Positions 45,594-53,728 of a stretch of DNA of 64,000 bases are shown here, in pieces (within the stretch, counting starts at the first letter, position 1; the number at the start of each line of letters is the position of its first letter). The notes under the pieces are model-generated. The model was given only the letters and a program-made list of their open reading frames with translations, was not told the DNA's origin and did no database searches. The stretch comes from Micromonospora sp. C95 (GTDB taxonomy: Bacteria; Actinomycetota; Actinomycetes; Mycobacteriales; Micromonosporaceae): assembly GCF_018070465.1 (NCBI RefSeq), contig NZ_JAGPXT010000008.1, forward strand, positions 62,001-126,000, given 5' to 3'. A program made the translations under genes and the position numbers.

Positions 45594-46526
45594 TCAGGCG
45601 CTGTGGGAGCCGGGGCCGGTCTCGTAGGGGCGGCCACGCAGACCGCCGGAGCGGCGGTAGGAGACCGAGCCGCCGTTGGCCGCCTGGGGCAGGTCGGCCG
45701 GGCGGTCCAGGCCCATCGCGCTGCGCCGGACGGACTCCCGCTGGGCAGCCAGGCGGCGCTGCGCCTCCCGGCGAGCCGCCGCCCGGCGGGCCTGCTCCCG
45801 GCGTACCTCGGCCTGGCGGGCGGCCAGCCACGCGGCCTCGCGGGCCAGGGCCCGACGTCGACGGCGGTCGGTCACCGCGCGGGCGCGCAGGTGCACGACG
45901 TACACGACCAGCAGGGTGGCGGTGACCGCGAAGCTGATCCAGAAGCCGGGGCCCACGACCAGCACACCGACCAACTCGACGGCGTTGAGCAGCACCAGCG
46001 CGGCCAGCACCCGGCGACGGCGGTAGATGGCGGGGGTGTGGTGGTGCCGGCGGTCGGGGCGACGGCGGGGGCGGTTCCCGCCCGCCGGCACGGCGCGCAG
46101 CCGGCTGGGCCGTCCGGATCGTCGCGGCAGCGCCCGTCCGGCGGTCTCACCGCGCGCTGCCTCATCGCCGGAGGGGGCATCAGCCGACTCACCAGCGGCA
46201 CGCGAGCGCGGCACCCGGCCGGGTGCCTCACCCGAACGAGGCGGGGCGGGAACCGCGCGCCGCAGGGCGGGCGGGCCGGAGACCGGGGTGGCGAGTTCCC
46301 CCGAGTCGGGATCCTCGCTGAGGGTGATCACCAGGGCGCGGGACGGGTTGACCGGCCGCCGACCGGGGACAGTGCGGCGGCGCCGGCGGCGCTGGAGCAC
46401 CCGCGCCGTCGACTGCGCCCGCTCCGCCACCAGCCGCTCGGCGGCGTCGTACCGGCGGACCAGCGCCGGAGCGAGGGCGAGCAGCCCGGCGGCGGCGAGG
46501 ACGGCGAGGAGCACCGAGGTCGGCAC
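45594..46526 (-). CDS. glpR: Divisome-associated membrane protein GlpR/SepX
   Basis: 310 residues. An N-terminal helix (VPTSVLLAVLAAAGLLALAPALV) is followed by RRYDAAERLVAER, a long Arg/Pro-rich region, a pair of membrane helices (RRVLAALVLLNAVELVGVLVV and FWISFAVTATLLVVYVVHLRA) and a basic coiled coil (AWLAARQAEVRREQARRAAARREAQ). This matches Corynebacterium GlpR and Streptomyces SepX, membrane proteins of the cell division machinery that bind the gephyrin-like Glp. GTG at 46526 is seven bases behind GGAGG; GTG codons at 46532 and 46544 are alternatives. Lies downstream of the GNAT gene and glp. Confidence 0.85.
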   Translation of the reverse strand: MPTSVLLAVLAAAGLLALAPALVRRYDAAERLVAERAQSTARVLQRRRRRRTVPGRRPVNPSRALVITLSEDPDSGELATPVSGPPALRRAVPAPPRSGEAPGRVPRSRAAGESADAPSGDEAARGETAGRALPRRSGRPSRLRAVPAGGNRPRRRPDRRHHHTPAIYRRRRVLAALVLLNAVELVGVLVVGPGFWISFAVTATLLVVYVVHLRARAVTDRRRRRALAREAAWLAARQAEVRREQARRAAARREAQRRLAAQRESVRRSAMGLDRPADLPQAANGGSVSYRRSGGLRGRPYETGPGSHSA

Positions 46527-46710
46527 CCTCACCCCTCCCGTCACCAGATTCGAAGCAGACGTCAGCCGGCCGCAGGATCTTTCACCGATCGGCGTCGGCG
46601 ACGTGAATCATGCGGAGCGGGCAGCGCCTGCCGCAGCTTGCAGTTACCTGAGGTTACGGGTCACCGTCGCGGGAACCGCCGCGCCGCGCCGATCCCGCAC
46701 GTGGGACGGC

Positions 46711-47349
46711 TCACGGGGTACGGGCGCGCAGCCGGTGCCAGCGGGCCAGCAGGCCCCCTTCGGCGGCGATCTCCTCGCTGGTCATCGCATAGCCGATGTG
46801 GTCGCGCCAGGCGCCGTCGATGTGCATGTAGCGCGCGTGGTACGCCTCCTCGCGGAAGCCCAGCTTCTCCACCACCCGACGGGACGGTCGGTTCTCCGGG
46901 CGGATGTTGACTTCGATCCGGTGCAGACCACCGGGGCCGAAGGCGTGGTCGACGGCCAGGGCCAGCGCGGTGGGGATGACCCCTCGGCCGGCGACCTGCC
47001 GGTCCACCCAGTAGCCGACGTACCCGGAGCAGAAGGCCCGACGCACGATGTTGCCCACGTTGATGTGACCGACCAACCGCTCCACACCGTCGGAGTGCAG
47101 ACAGACCGCGAACGGCATCCCCTCACCGGTGCGCGCCGAGCGTCGCTGGTCGCGGTAGACCCAGCGGAACGTCGTCGGGGAGTTCAGGTCGTCCCAGTCA
47201 CCGGGCAGCGATGACTCCCAGGGGGCCAGCCACTGCCGGTTGGCTCGGCGCACCTGCGACCAGGCCGCCGCGTCCGACCGCCGGTACGGCCGCAGGAGGA
47301 CCGGGCCGTCGGAGAGCACCGCTGGCCAGCCAGGCGCCCGTCGGAACAC
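46711..47349 (-). CDS. GNAT acetyltransferase, RimJ/RimL type
   Basis: 212 residues. VLLRPYRRSDAAAWSQVRRANRQWL is the RimJ-like start; the acetyl-CoA site is VDRQVAGRGVIPTALALAVDHAF, with GLHRIEVNIRPENRPSRRVVEKLGF afterwards. GTG 47349 has GGAGG five bases upstream; an in-frame GTG at 47373 lacks one. Sits between glp and glpR as in mycobacteria (rimJ, Rv0995). Likely N-terminal protein acetylation; target unknown. Confidence 0.88.
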   Translation of the reverse strand: MFRRAPGWPAVLSDGPVLLRPYRRSDAAAWSQVRRANRQWLAPWESSLPGDWDDLNSPTTFRWVYRDQRRSARTGEGMPFAVCLHSDGVERLVGHINVGNIVRRAFCSGYVGYWVDRQVAGRGVIPTALALAVDHAFGPGGLHRIEVNIRPENRPSRRVVEKLGFREEAYHARYMHIDGAWRDHIGYAMTSEEIAAEGGLLARWHRLRARTP

Positions 47350-47380
47350 CGAACCTCCACTCCCGAGCGTCACCGGTGGG

Positions 47381-48694
47381 TCACCGGCGGCGGTCCAACA
47401 GCAACACGTCGACGGTGGAGCCGGCGGCGGCGGCGGTCACCCGCTCGCCGAGAACGAGAAGTCCGTTCGCCTCCGCCAGGCCGGAGAGCGTGAACGGGCC
47501 GCCGTTGAGCGGCTGAACAGTGTAACCCCCGCCACGCCGCTCAGCGACGTGCGCGGGCCGGAACTCGCGCAGCCCGGCCGGCGAGGCGACGGTCTCCAGC
47601 AGGTGCGCCCGTACGCTCGGACGGAACACCGGCTCCGCGCCGGCCAGCAGATTGATCGCGGGCCGGGCCAGCACCTCGAAGCCGATCATCGCAGCCCCCG
47701 GATCGCCGGGCAGACACACCACCGGCACCTCCTCGGCACCGACCGTGCCGAAGCCGAGGGCGGTACCCGGATAGAGCGCCACGTCCGTGAAGGTGACCGG
47801 ACCGGCGCGGCTGCCCTCCCGGCGGGACAGGATCCGCCGGACCATGTCGCCCGGCCCGGTGCCGGTGCCGCCGGTCGTGATGATCAGGTCAGCTCGCAGG
47901 GTCTGGTCCTCCAGCAGCCCGCGCAGCCCTTCCGGATCGTCGTCACAGATGCCCACCCGGTAGGCCAGCGCACCCACCTCCGCTGCCGCGGCGGTCAGGG
48001 CGTGCGAGTTGGCGTCCACCACCTGACCGGGCTGGCTGCCCCGCCCCACGTCGACGAGTTCGTCGCCGGTGGCCACGATCACCACCCGGGGGCTCGGACG
48101 CACCACCACGTGGCCGATGCCGGTCGCGGCGAGCACGGCCACCAGCGCCGGCGAGACGTAGGTGCCGGAGCGGGCGAGCAGCGCGCCGCCGGTCACCTCC
48201 TCGCCCGTCCGACGGACCCCGTACCCGCGTTTCGGGACCCGGAAGATCTCCACCGCCGCCATGCCCTGGTCGGTCCACTCCACCGGAACGACCACGTCGG
48301 CACCGATCGGCAACGGTGCGCCGGCCGCCACCGAGAAGCACGACCCTGGAGTGAGTCGGACCGGCCGCCAGCTTGCCGCACCGAGATCACCGACGACGTT
48401 TAGTCGTACGGTGCGACCGCCCGGCCGAGCCGACTGGACCGGGACGTATCCCACGCCCCGGCCCCCGCCGGCGATGTCCTCCCAGCGCGCGGCGTACCCG
48501 TCCACGGCCGCCTGGTCGAAGGCCGGGAACGAGTGCGGGGCGATGACATCCTCGGCGAGGACGTTGCCGTACGCCTGGGTGAGGTCGAGGTCGAGCGGAG
48601 GCAGCGCGCGCAACCTGCGCAGCACGCTGCCCAGGTAGTCGGCGAGCGGCGTCAACCCGTTTTCGGCCGCCTCGGCGTCGGCCGTCGCGGTCAT
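47381..48694 (-). CDS. glp: Gephyrin-like molybdotransferase (Glp/MoeA family)
   Basis: 437 residues with the four MoeA domains. DLTQAYGNVLAEDV, FPAFDQAAVDGYA, PRVVIVATGDELVD and TTGGTGTGPGDMVRRIL (the molybdopterin-binding TTGG region), and the C-terminal SGLAEANGLLVL are present. The family inserts molybdenum into molybdopterin; in corynebacteria this paralogue (Glp) binds FtsZ and the membrane receptor GlpR. The proximity to glpR favours the divisome paralogue. ATG overlaps the galU stop (ATGA). Confidence 0.88.
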   Translation of the reverse strand: MTATADAEAAENGLTPLADYLGSVLRRLRALPPLDLDLTQAYGNVLAEDVIAPHSFPAFDQAAVDGYAARWEDIAGGGRGVGYVPVQSARPGGRTVRLNVVGDLGAASWRPVRLTPGSCFSVAAGAPLPIGADVVVPVEWTDQGMAAVEIFRVPKRGYGVRRTGEEVTGGALLARSGTYVSPALVAVLAATGIGHVVVRPSPRVVIVATGDELVDVGRGSQPGQVVDANSHALTAAAAEVGALAYRVGICDDDPEGLRGLLEDQTLRADLIITTGGTGTGPGDMVRRILSRREGSRAGPVTFTDVALYPGTALGFGTVGAEEVPVVCLPGDPGAAMIGFEVLARPAINLLAGAEPVFRPSVRAHLLETVASPAGLREFRPAHVAERRGGGYTVQPLNGGPFTLSGLAEANGLLVLGERVTAAAAGSTVDVLLLDRRR

Positions 48695-49644
48695 GTATTC
48701 GGACCGCCCGACGCGTCGGAGTTGACGAACTCGGCCAGCCACTTGCGGAACTCGCTACCGAGATCCTCCCGGTCGGCGGCGATCTGGACCACGGTCTGCA
48801 GGTAGCCCAGCGGCATGCCGGTGTCGTAGCGGATGCCGCGGTAGACGATCGCGTGCACCGGTGTGCCCTCGGTACGCAGAATCTCCATCGCGTCGGTCAG
48901 CTGGATCTCCCCGCCGCTGCCGGGCTCCGTCCGGCGGATGGCGTCGAAGATCTTGCCGGGCAGCACGTACCGGCCGAGCACGGCCAGGTTGCTCGGCGCG
49001 TCCTCCGGCTTCGGCTTCTCCACCATGCCGGTCACCTTCACGACCTCGCCGATGTCGGTCAGCTCGGACTCGGCCGGCTCGACGGAGGCGATCCCGTACC
49101 GCTTCGTCTCCGCCGGGTCGACCTCGAAGAAGGCGAGCACCACCCCACCCGTACGCGCCTGGAGTTCCAGCATCGCGGGCAGCAGCGGCTCACTGAGGTT
49201 GACGAACTCGTCGCCGAGCAGCACCGCGAAGGGTTCGTCGCCGACGTGCGACTCGGCGTACCCGACGGCGTGCCCGAGACCCAACTGCTCCGGCTGCCGG
49301 CAGGTGTAGATGGACGCCAGTTCCTCGGTCCGCTTGACGGCGGCGAGCAGGTCGGGCTTTTCCGCGAGCCGTTCCTCCAGGTCGGGCCGACGGTCGAAAT
49401 GGTCCACCATCGACGTCTTGCCCCGGCCGGTGATCAGCAGCACGTCGCCGATGCCGGCCTGGGCGGCTTCCTCGACGATGTACTGCAACACCGGTCGGTC
49501 GACCACCGGCAACAGTTCCTTGGGGACGGCCTTGGTGGCCGGCAGGAACCGGGTTGCCAGGCCGGCGGCCGGGATGACGGCCTTGACGGCACGGGGACGG
49601 CCGGTGGCGGCGGTCGCTGAGGGGTTCGCTGAGTGCTCCGACAT
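48691..49644 (-). CDS. galU: UTP-glucose-1-phosphate uridylyltransferase
   Basis: 317 residues. AVIPAAGLATRFLPATKAVPKELLPVVDRP (about 22-51) is the GalU nucleotide-binding signature, and DEFVNLSEP, VEKPKPEDAPSNLAVLGRYVL and GGEIQLTDAM follow. Makes UDP-glucose, which feeds GalE and cell envelope glycans. Coupled to glp by a four-base overlap. The 178 bp upstream of the ATG, up to the stop of the GGDEF gene, hold no gene. Confidence 0.96.
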   Translation of the reverse strand: MSEHSANPSATAATGRPRAVKAVIPAAGLATRFLPATKAVPKELLPVVDRPVLQYIVEEAAQAGIGDVLLITGRGKTSMVDHFDRRPDLEERLAEKPDLLAAVKRTEELASIYTCRQPEQLGLGHAVGYAESHVGDEPFAVLLGDEFVNLSEPLLPAMLELQARTGGVVLAFFEVDPAETKRYGIASVEPAESELTDIGEVVKVTGMVEKPKPEDAPSNLAVLGRYVLPGKIFDAIRRTEPGSGGEIQLTDAMEILRTEGTPVHAIVYRGIRYDTGMPLGYLQTVVQIAADREDLGSEFRKWLAEFVNSDASGGPNT

Positions 49645-49822
49645 GTCGCGAGACTATCGGCCATGGCCCCACCTCGGCGGGTGAGGACCGGAAGACGCGC
49701 CGCCCGCCGGGCCGGTTCTGCCGGTTGCCGATGGCGCCCCGGACCGCGGCGGTGGACCGCCAGCACGGACCGTGGCACCCGGCGGGTCGGCGCCCAGCGG
49801 ACCGACGCCGGGTGCCGGCAGG

Positions 49823-51958
49823 TCAGGGCCCGGCTGGCGGATCGGCGGCGGTGACCGGCGCATCGGGTCCGGCCCTGGGCAGTCCGTCGGCGGGGCTATG
49901 GGCGACCGCCGGCACCGGTACCTCACGGGTCGGCGACGGCTCCCGGGCCGGTGCCAGTCGCCAGGTGTCCCGGCTGGCGGTCTTCGCGGCGTAGAGCGCC
50001 TCGTCCGCCGCCGCCAGCACCTGCGGACCGGTGTCGGCGTGGTCCGGAAAGACAGCGATGCCGATGGAGACGGTCACCGGGATCAGCTCGCGGACACCAG
50101 CGTGCCCCACCGCCGTCACCGAAGTGTCGCGAACGGCCGCGCCGAGCCGTTCCGCGACGATCGTCGCGCCACGGGCGTCGGTCTCCGGCAGCAACACCAC
50201 GAACTCCTCGCCGCCCCGGCGGAAGGCCAGGTCCACCTCGCGGATCTCGCCGCGGACCCGCCGGGCGAACTCGGCCAGCACGGTGTCCCCGGCCGCGTGC
50301 CCGTAGGTGTCGTTGACTCGCTTGAAGCGGTCCAGGTCGAGGGCGAGGACGCTGACCATGCGGCCGAAGCGGCTGGCCCGTTCCACCTCCCGGCGTAACG
50401 ACTCGCGCAGGTACCGGTAGTTCCACAACCCGGTCAGCGGGTCGGTGAGCGAAAGTCGTTGCGCCTCCTCGTGTACGCGCACGTTGTCCACCGCGACCGC
50501 CGCGTGCCGGGCGAAGGTGCGCAGCGTGGCCAGGTCGTCGTCGTCGAACTCGTCGCCGCCGAGGCGGTCGTAGAGGGCCAGCACGCCCAACACCATCTCC
50601 GGCGGTCGCCCCGGAGCGACGGCCGCCGAGGCCGCGCCCGATGGGTCGCCGCCGGCCGGGTCGGGCGCGGCGAACGGCACCGCGATGTACGTCCGGCAGC
50701 GCGGCTCGTCCGGGTCGGTGTTCGCCGCCTCGGCCCGACCCCGACGGGGCTGACCGGTCGCCGCGACCGCGCCGACCACCCCGCTGCCCAGCGGCACCCG
50801 CAGTGGCGCGGTGCCGGGCCCGCGCTCGTCGAGCCCTTCGCTGCACCGGGCGACAAGTTGCTCACCCTGCTCGGTGAGGAGTACCGCTCCGGCGCGGGCC
50901 CCGGTCGCGGCGAGTGCGCTGTGCAGGATCACCCGCAGGATCCGGGGCAGGTCGTGGGTACTGGCCAGGGTGTCACCGAGCACCGTCAGGTGCCCGCGCA
51001 ACTGGTCGCGGCTGCTGGCCAGCGCGGCCAGGTAACCGCCCGTCTCGCGGGTCATCCGATTGAAGGCGACGGCCAGCCGACCGATCTCGTCGCTACTGCG
51101 TACCGGCACCCGGGCGGTGAGATCGCCGGTGGCGACCCGGTCCGCCGCACCGGCCAGTTCCACCAGGGGCCGGGTGGTGACCCTGGCCAGCCGCCAGGCG
51201 GCGGCCACACCCAGCAGTGCGGCCATCAGCACCACGGCGACCAGCACCGCATGCAGCCCGGGCGGCTGGTCACTGGGTACCGACAGCACCAGCGGAAGCG
51301 GTTGCCCGACGGTCGGGCCGGCGCGGCGTACGTACCGACCGTCGGTGGTGCCGGCGACGTGCTCGTCCCGCAGCGAGGCGGCGGCGGCCAGCACCGCGTC
51401 CCGACCGTTGCCGGATTCGGTGGTGTGGGCCACCTGAACCGGCGCTGCCCCGTCGAGCAGGGTCACCGCCACCCCGGTCACCGCGGCGAGCCGTGCGACG
51501 AAGGCGGGGTCGACGGGCTGGGCGGCGGCCACCGTACCCAGCTCCGAGCCGGCGGCGTCGCGTAGCTGCACCTGCGCCACCAGGGCGTTGACCGCTCCGC
51601 CGGGGACAGCCTGCGCGGTGCAGTCCCGCCAGGGTGCCGGAGGCGGGTCCGGCGTGGCGTAGCTGACCCGGCCGGTCACGTCGGTGACGAGCACCGCGGT
51701 GGCCAGGCCCCGACTGACCACCTGCGCGGCCGCCCCGGAGTGGTCAGCGGTGACCGCGACCGCGTCGGCTGCGGCGCGTAGCTGCTGGCAGAGGGCGTCG
51801 ATCGAGGTACGTACGGCCGTGGCGGCCACCGCCAGCCGCTCGGTGGCACGGCTGCGGTCGACCGCCGCTACGGTGGACGCGACAAAGACGGCACCGAGCA
51901 GGACCGGGCCGAACGCCACCGCCAGGAAGGCTGCGGTCAACCGCCCGCGTAGCGTCAA
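49823..51958 (-). CDS. Membrane-bound sensor diguanylate cyclase (HAMP-GAF-GGDEF)
   Basis: 711 residues. A first membrane helix (LTAAFLAVAFGPVLLGAVFVAST) and a second (HAVLVAVVLMAALLGVAAAW) flank an extracytoplasmic sensor of about 200 residues with one conserved-looking cysteine pair (C at CQQL and DCTAQ). Then HAMP (RLARVTTRPLVELAGAADRVATGDL), a GAF domain (LRVILHSALAATGARAGAVLL...), and a GGDEF domain with active-site GGEEF. No EAL domain. A TTG at 51958 with a GGGGGGAAGGGG tract upstream is the best start; no ATG/GTG fits near it. Likely makes cyclic di-GMP. Divergent from the 5-FCL gene. Confidence 0.85.
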   Translation of the reverse strand: MTLRGRLTAAFLAVAFGPVLLGAVFVASTVAAVDRSRATERLAVAATAVRTSIDALCQQLRAAADAVAVTADHSGAAAQVVSRGLATAVLVTDVTGRVSYATPDPPPAPWRDCTAQAVPGGAVNALVAQVQLRDAAGSELGTVAAAQPVDPAFVARLAAVTGVAVTLLDGAAPVQVAHTTESGNGRDAVLAAAASLRDEHVAGTTDGRYVRRAGPTVGQPLPLVLSVPSDQPPGLHAVLVAVVLMAALLGVAAAWRLARVTTRPLVELAGAADRVATGDLTARVPVRSSDEIGRLAVAFNRMTRETGGYLAALASSRDQLRGHLTVLGDTLASTHDLPRILRVILHSALAATGARAGAVLLTEQGEQLVARCSEGLDERGPGTAPLRVPLGSGVVGAVAATGQPRRGRAEAANTDPDEPRCRTYIAVPFAAPDPAGGDPSGAASAAVAPGRPPEMVLGVLALYDRLGGDEFDDDDLATLRTFARHAAVAVDNVRVHEEAQRLSLTDPLTGLWNYRYLRESLRREVERASRFGRMVSVLALDLDRFKRVNDTYGHAAGDTVLAEFARRVRGEIREVDLAFRRGGEEFVVLLPETDARGATIVAERLGAAVRDTSVTAVGHAGVRELIPVTVSIGIAVFPDHADTGPQVLAAADEALYAAKTASRDTWRLAPAREPSPTREVPVPAVAHSPADGLPRAGPDAPVTAADPPAGP

Positions 51959-52076
51959 CGCTTCCCCTTCCCCCCGGAAGTTGCGCGACCGTTGCCTGCG
52001 ATGCTGACACAGAGCAACGGGTAGGCAAGCGTTGCGTGAGGAGTGTTGCGTGCCGGAATTTGCGGAAGGAGCGGAA

Positions 52077-52706
52077 GTGACGCATGACGCGAAGCGAGCC
52101 ACCCGGGTCGAGCTGCTCGCGCGTCGCCGCGCCCGTACCGAAGCTGAGCGCGCTACCGCCGCGGCGCGCGTTCAGGCCGAGCTGGCCTCCCTGGTACGCC
52201 GGCTGCGACCGGGCCGCGTAGCCACGTACGCCCCGATCGGTGGCGAGCCGGGCGGGTCGGACCTGCCGACGGTGCTCGCCGACGCGCTGTCCGCCGGGGC
52301 GGACCTGTTGCTGCCGGTGCTGCGCGACGACCTCGACCTGGACTGGGCCGCCTGGGCCGGGCCGCAGGGGATGGTCGCCGCCGGGCGGGGCATCCGCGAG
52401 CCGACCGGACCCCGGCTGGGGGTCGCCGCCGTCGCCAGCGCCGACCTGGTGGTGGTGCCCGCCCTCGCGGTGGACCGTCGCGGGATCCGCCTGGGTCGCG
52501 GCGGCGGGTCGTACGATCGCGTCCTGGCGCGGGTGCCGGCGACCGTCCTCACGGTGGCGCCGTTGCACGACGGTGAGCTGCTTGTCGAGTTGCCGGCCGA
52601 GCCGCACGACCAGCCGGTACGGGCGGTGGTCACCCCGACTGACGGGCTGCTGACCCTCGCGGGTGTCGTGCCCCACACTTCCGCTGGACGAACCGGGGGG
52701 CGATGA
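52077..52706 (+). CDS. 5-formyltetrahydrofolate cyclo-ligase
   Basis: 209 residues from GTG 52077 (AAGGAG upstream); GTG 52050, also preceded by AGGAG, would add nine residues. KRATRVELLARRRART, the ATP-binding end RLGRGGGSYDRVL and VPALAVDRRGIRLG are family motifs. Converts 5-formyl-THF to 5,10-methenyl-THF. Same strand as the Ruc-like gene, 61 bp upstream of it, as in mycobacteria (Rv0992c-Rv0991c); a CIRCE site lies between them. Confidence 0.9.
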   Translation: MTHDAKRATRVELLARRRARTEAERATAAARVQAELASLVRRLRPGRVATYAPIGGEPGGSDLPTVLADALSAGADLLLPVLRDDLDLDWAAWAGPQGMVAAGRGIREPTGPRLGVAAVASADLVVVPALAVDRRGIRLGRGGGSYDRVLARVPATVLTVAPLHDGELLVELPAEPHDQPVRAVVTPTDGLLTLAGVVPHTSAGRTGGR

Positions 52707-52713
52707 CGCACCA

Positions 52714-52740
52714 TTGGCACTCGAATACGTCGAGTGCCAA
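52714..52740 (+). promoter_or_regulatory. CIRCE element (HrcA operator)
   Basis: TTGGCACTC-N9-GAGTGCCAA, a perfect inverted repeat matching the CIRCE consensus TTAGCACTC-N9-GAGTGCTAA with one symmetrical change per arm that is common in actinobacteria. Located 27 bp before the GTG of the Ruc-like gene and 7 bp after the 5-FCL stop. HrcA binding would place this chaperone-like gene in the heat-shock regulon. Confidence 0.88.
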
Positions 52741-52767
52741 TCGGCCGTGCCAGATCCGGAGGGGAAC

Positions 52768-53172
52768 GTGCCCACGTACCAGTACGCCTGCACCGCGTGC
52801 GGTCACCAGCTCGAGGCGGTGCAGTCCTTCTCTGACGAGCCGCTGACCGACTGCCCGGCGTGCGAGGGACGACTGCGTAAGCTGTTCAACTCGGTCGGCA
52901 TCGTCTTCAAGGGCTCGGGCTTCTACCGCACCGACTCCCGCTCCGCCGGCTCGGAGACCACGTCGAACGGTTCCGGCAAGTCGGAGTCCTCGTCCGGCGC
53001 CAGCTCCGCGAACTCCTCGTCGGGGTCCGGCTCCTCGGGGTCCAGCTCCTCGGGGTCCGGCTCCTCGGGGTCCAGCTCCTCGGGGTCCGGCTCGTCGGGG
53101 TCCGGCAACGGGTCGTCGGGAGGGTCATCCGGCGGAGCGAGCAAGGCGACGGCCGCGGCCAGCCCCTCCTGA
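52768..53172 (+). CDS. FmdB-type zinc-ribbon protein, Ruc-like redox chaperone
   Basis: 134 residues from GTG 52768 behind GGAGGGG. A zinc ribbon with C8, C11, C29 and C32 (YACTACG, DCPACEG) is followed by a hydrophobic segment FNSVGIVFKGSGFYRTDSR and a long Ser/Gly-rich disordered tail built from 15-bp repeats. Mycobacterial Rv0991c (Ruc) has the same architecture, neighbours and HrcA control, and becomes a chaperone on oxidation. Orthology is inferred from context, site and layout. Confidence 0.85.
   Translation: MPTYQYACTACGHQLEAVQSFSDEPLTDCPACEGRLRKLFNSVGIVFKGSGFYRTDSRSAGSETTSNGSGKSESSSGASSANSSSGSGSSGSSSSGSGSSGSSSSGSGSSGSGNGSSGGSSGGASKATAAASPS
53026..53100 (+). repeat. 15-bp tandem repeat inside the Ruc-like gene
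   Basis: Five in-frame units alternating TCCGGCTCCTCGGGG and TCCAGCTCCTCGGGG (30-bp higher order), the fifth with one change, encoding SGSSG/SSSSG. Located in the disordered tail. Confidence 0.9.
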
Positions 53173-53190
53173 CCGTCGACGCGCCCCCGG

Positions 53191-53294
53191 CTGCGGTGCT
53201 GGCCGGCAGGCTGCGGTGCTGGCGCGCCCCGGCTGCTGTCCTGGCCGGCAAGCGGCGGTGCTGGCCCGGCAAGCGGCGGTGCTGGCCGGGATGG
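53191..53294. repeat. Degenerate 20-22-bp tandem repeat downstream of the Ruc-like gene
   Basis: Five imperfect units built around CGGTGCTGGCCGGCAAG begin at 53191, 53211, 53233, 53253 and 53274. The last two are nearly identical. The units are in the 223-bp gap between the Ruc-like gene and the small leftward gene; no convincing ORF uses them. Confidence 0.75.
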
Positions 53295-53395
53295 CCGCCC
53301 CGTGAGGGGCACAGTTGCCGGGCAGCACTGCTGCTGTCTGGCGGGCCCGGCGCAGCAGGGGCGTCAGCCGGCACGGTGGCGGGCGGATCCCGGAC

Positions 53396-53557
53396 TCAAT
53401 CCCAGTGTGGTGGGCGCTCGGCGAGCAGCCAGTCGTCGTTGTCGCCGGCCCGCTCGCCCCACCCGTGGTCGGTGTCGTCCGCGGTCTGCTCCGGCAGCAC
53501 CACGAAGTCGTCGGTCAACTCGACCGCGCGATCGTCCTCACCCCGCCCATCGCTCAC
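53396..53557 (-). CDS. Small conserved acidic protein (53 residues)
   Basis: GTG 53557 to TGA 53396. Sequence starts MSDGRGEDDRAVELTDDF and ends GDNDDWLLAERPPHWD, with TADDTDHGWGER in the middle. I recall short actinomycete proteins sharing DDTD-GWGER and the terminal RPPHWD, so this is judged real despite its size. Very acidic with four tryptophans... three in the last 25 residues. No clear Shine-Dalgarno near the GTG. Function unknown. Confidence 0.7.
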   Translation of the reverse strand: MSDGRGEDDRAVELTDDFVVLPEQTADDTDHGWGERAGDNDDWLLAERPPHWD

Positions 53558-53598
53558 GAACGACAACACTAACTCCCTTCCCCGCGCAGCCGACGCAG

Positions 53599-53656
53599 CA
53601 ACTTCGGGGATAGTGCTGCCTCCCGCGAGCGAGACCCAGCACTATCCCCGAAGTTG
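53599..53656. repeat. Long palindrome between divergent small genes
   Basis: Perfect 20-bp inverted repeat, arms 53599-53618 and 53637-53656 (arm 2 CAGCACTATCCCCGAAGTTG), 18-base loop. It lies upstream of both the leftward 53557 gene and the rightward 53729 gene, an odd place for a terminator. The arms contain the GCACTATCCCCGA motif seen elsewhere in the window. Confidence 0.8.
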
Positions 53657-53728
53657 TCCGGATCAACGCTACGGGCGCGGCCTGACGGTGGGGCGATGAG
53701 GTGGTTGGTAGCGTCGGACGGCGTGACG

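Noticed and set aside
53026..53294. CRISPR-like array
   Set aside because: Units are directly adjacent with no spacers, and no cas genes are present; these are tandem repeats.
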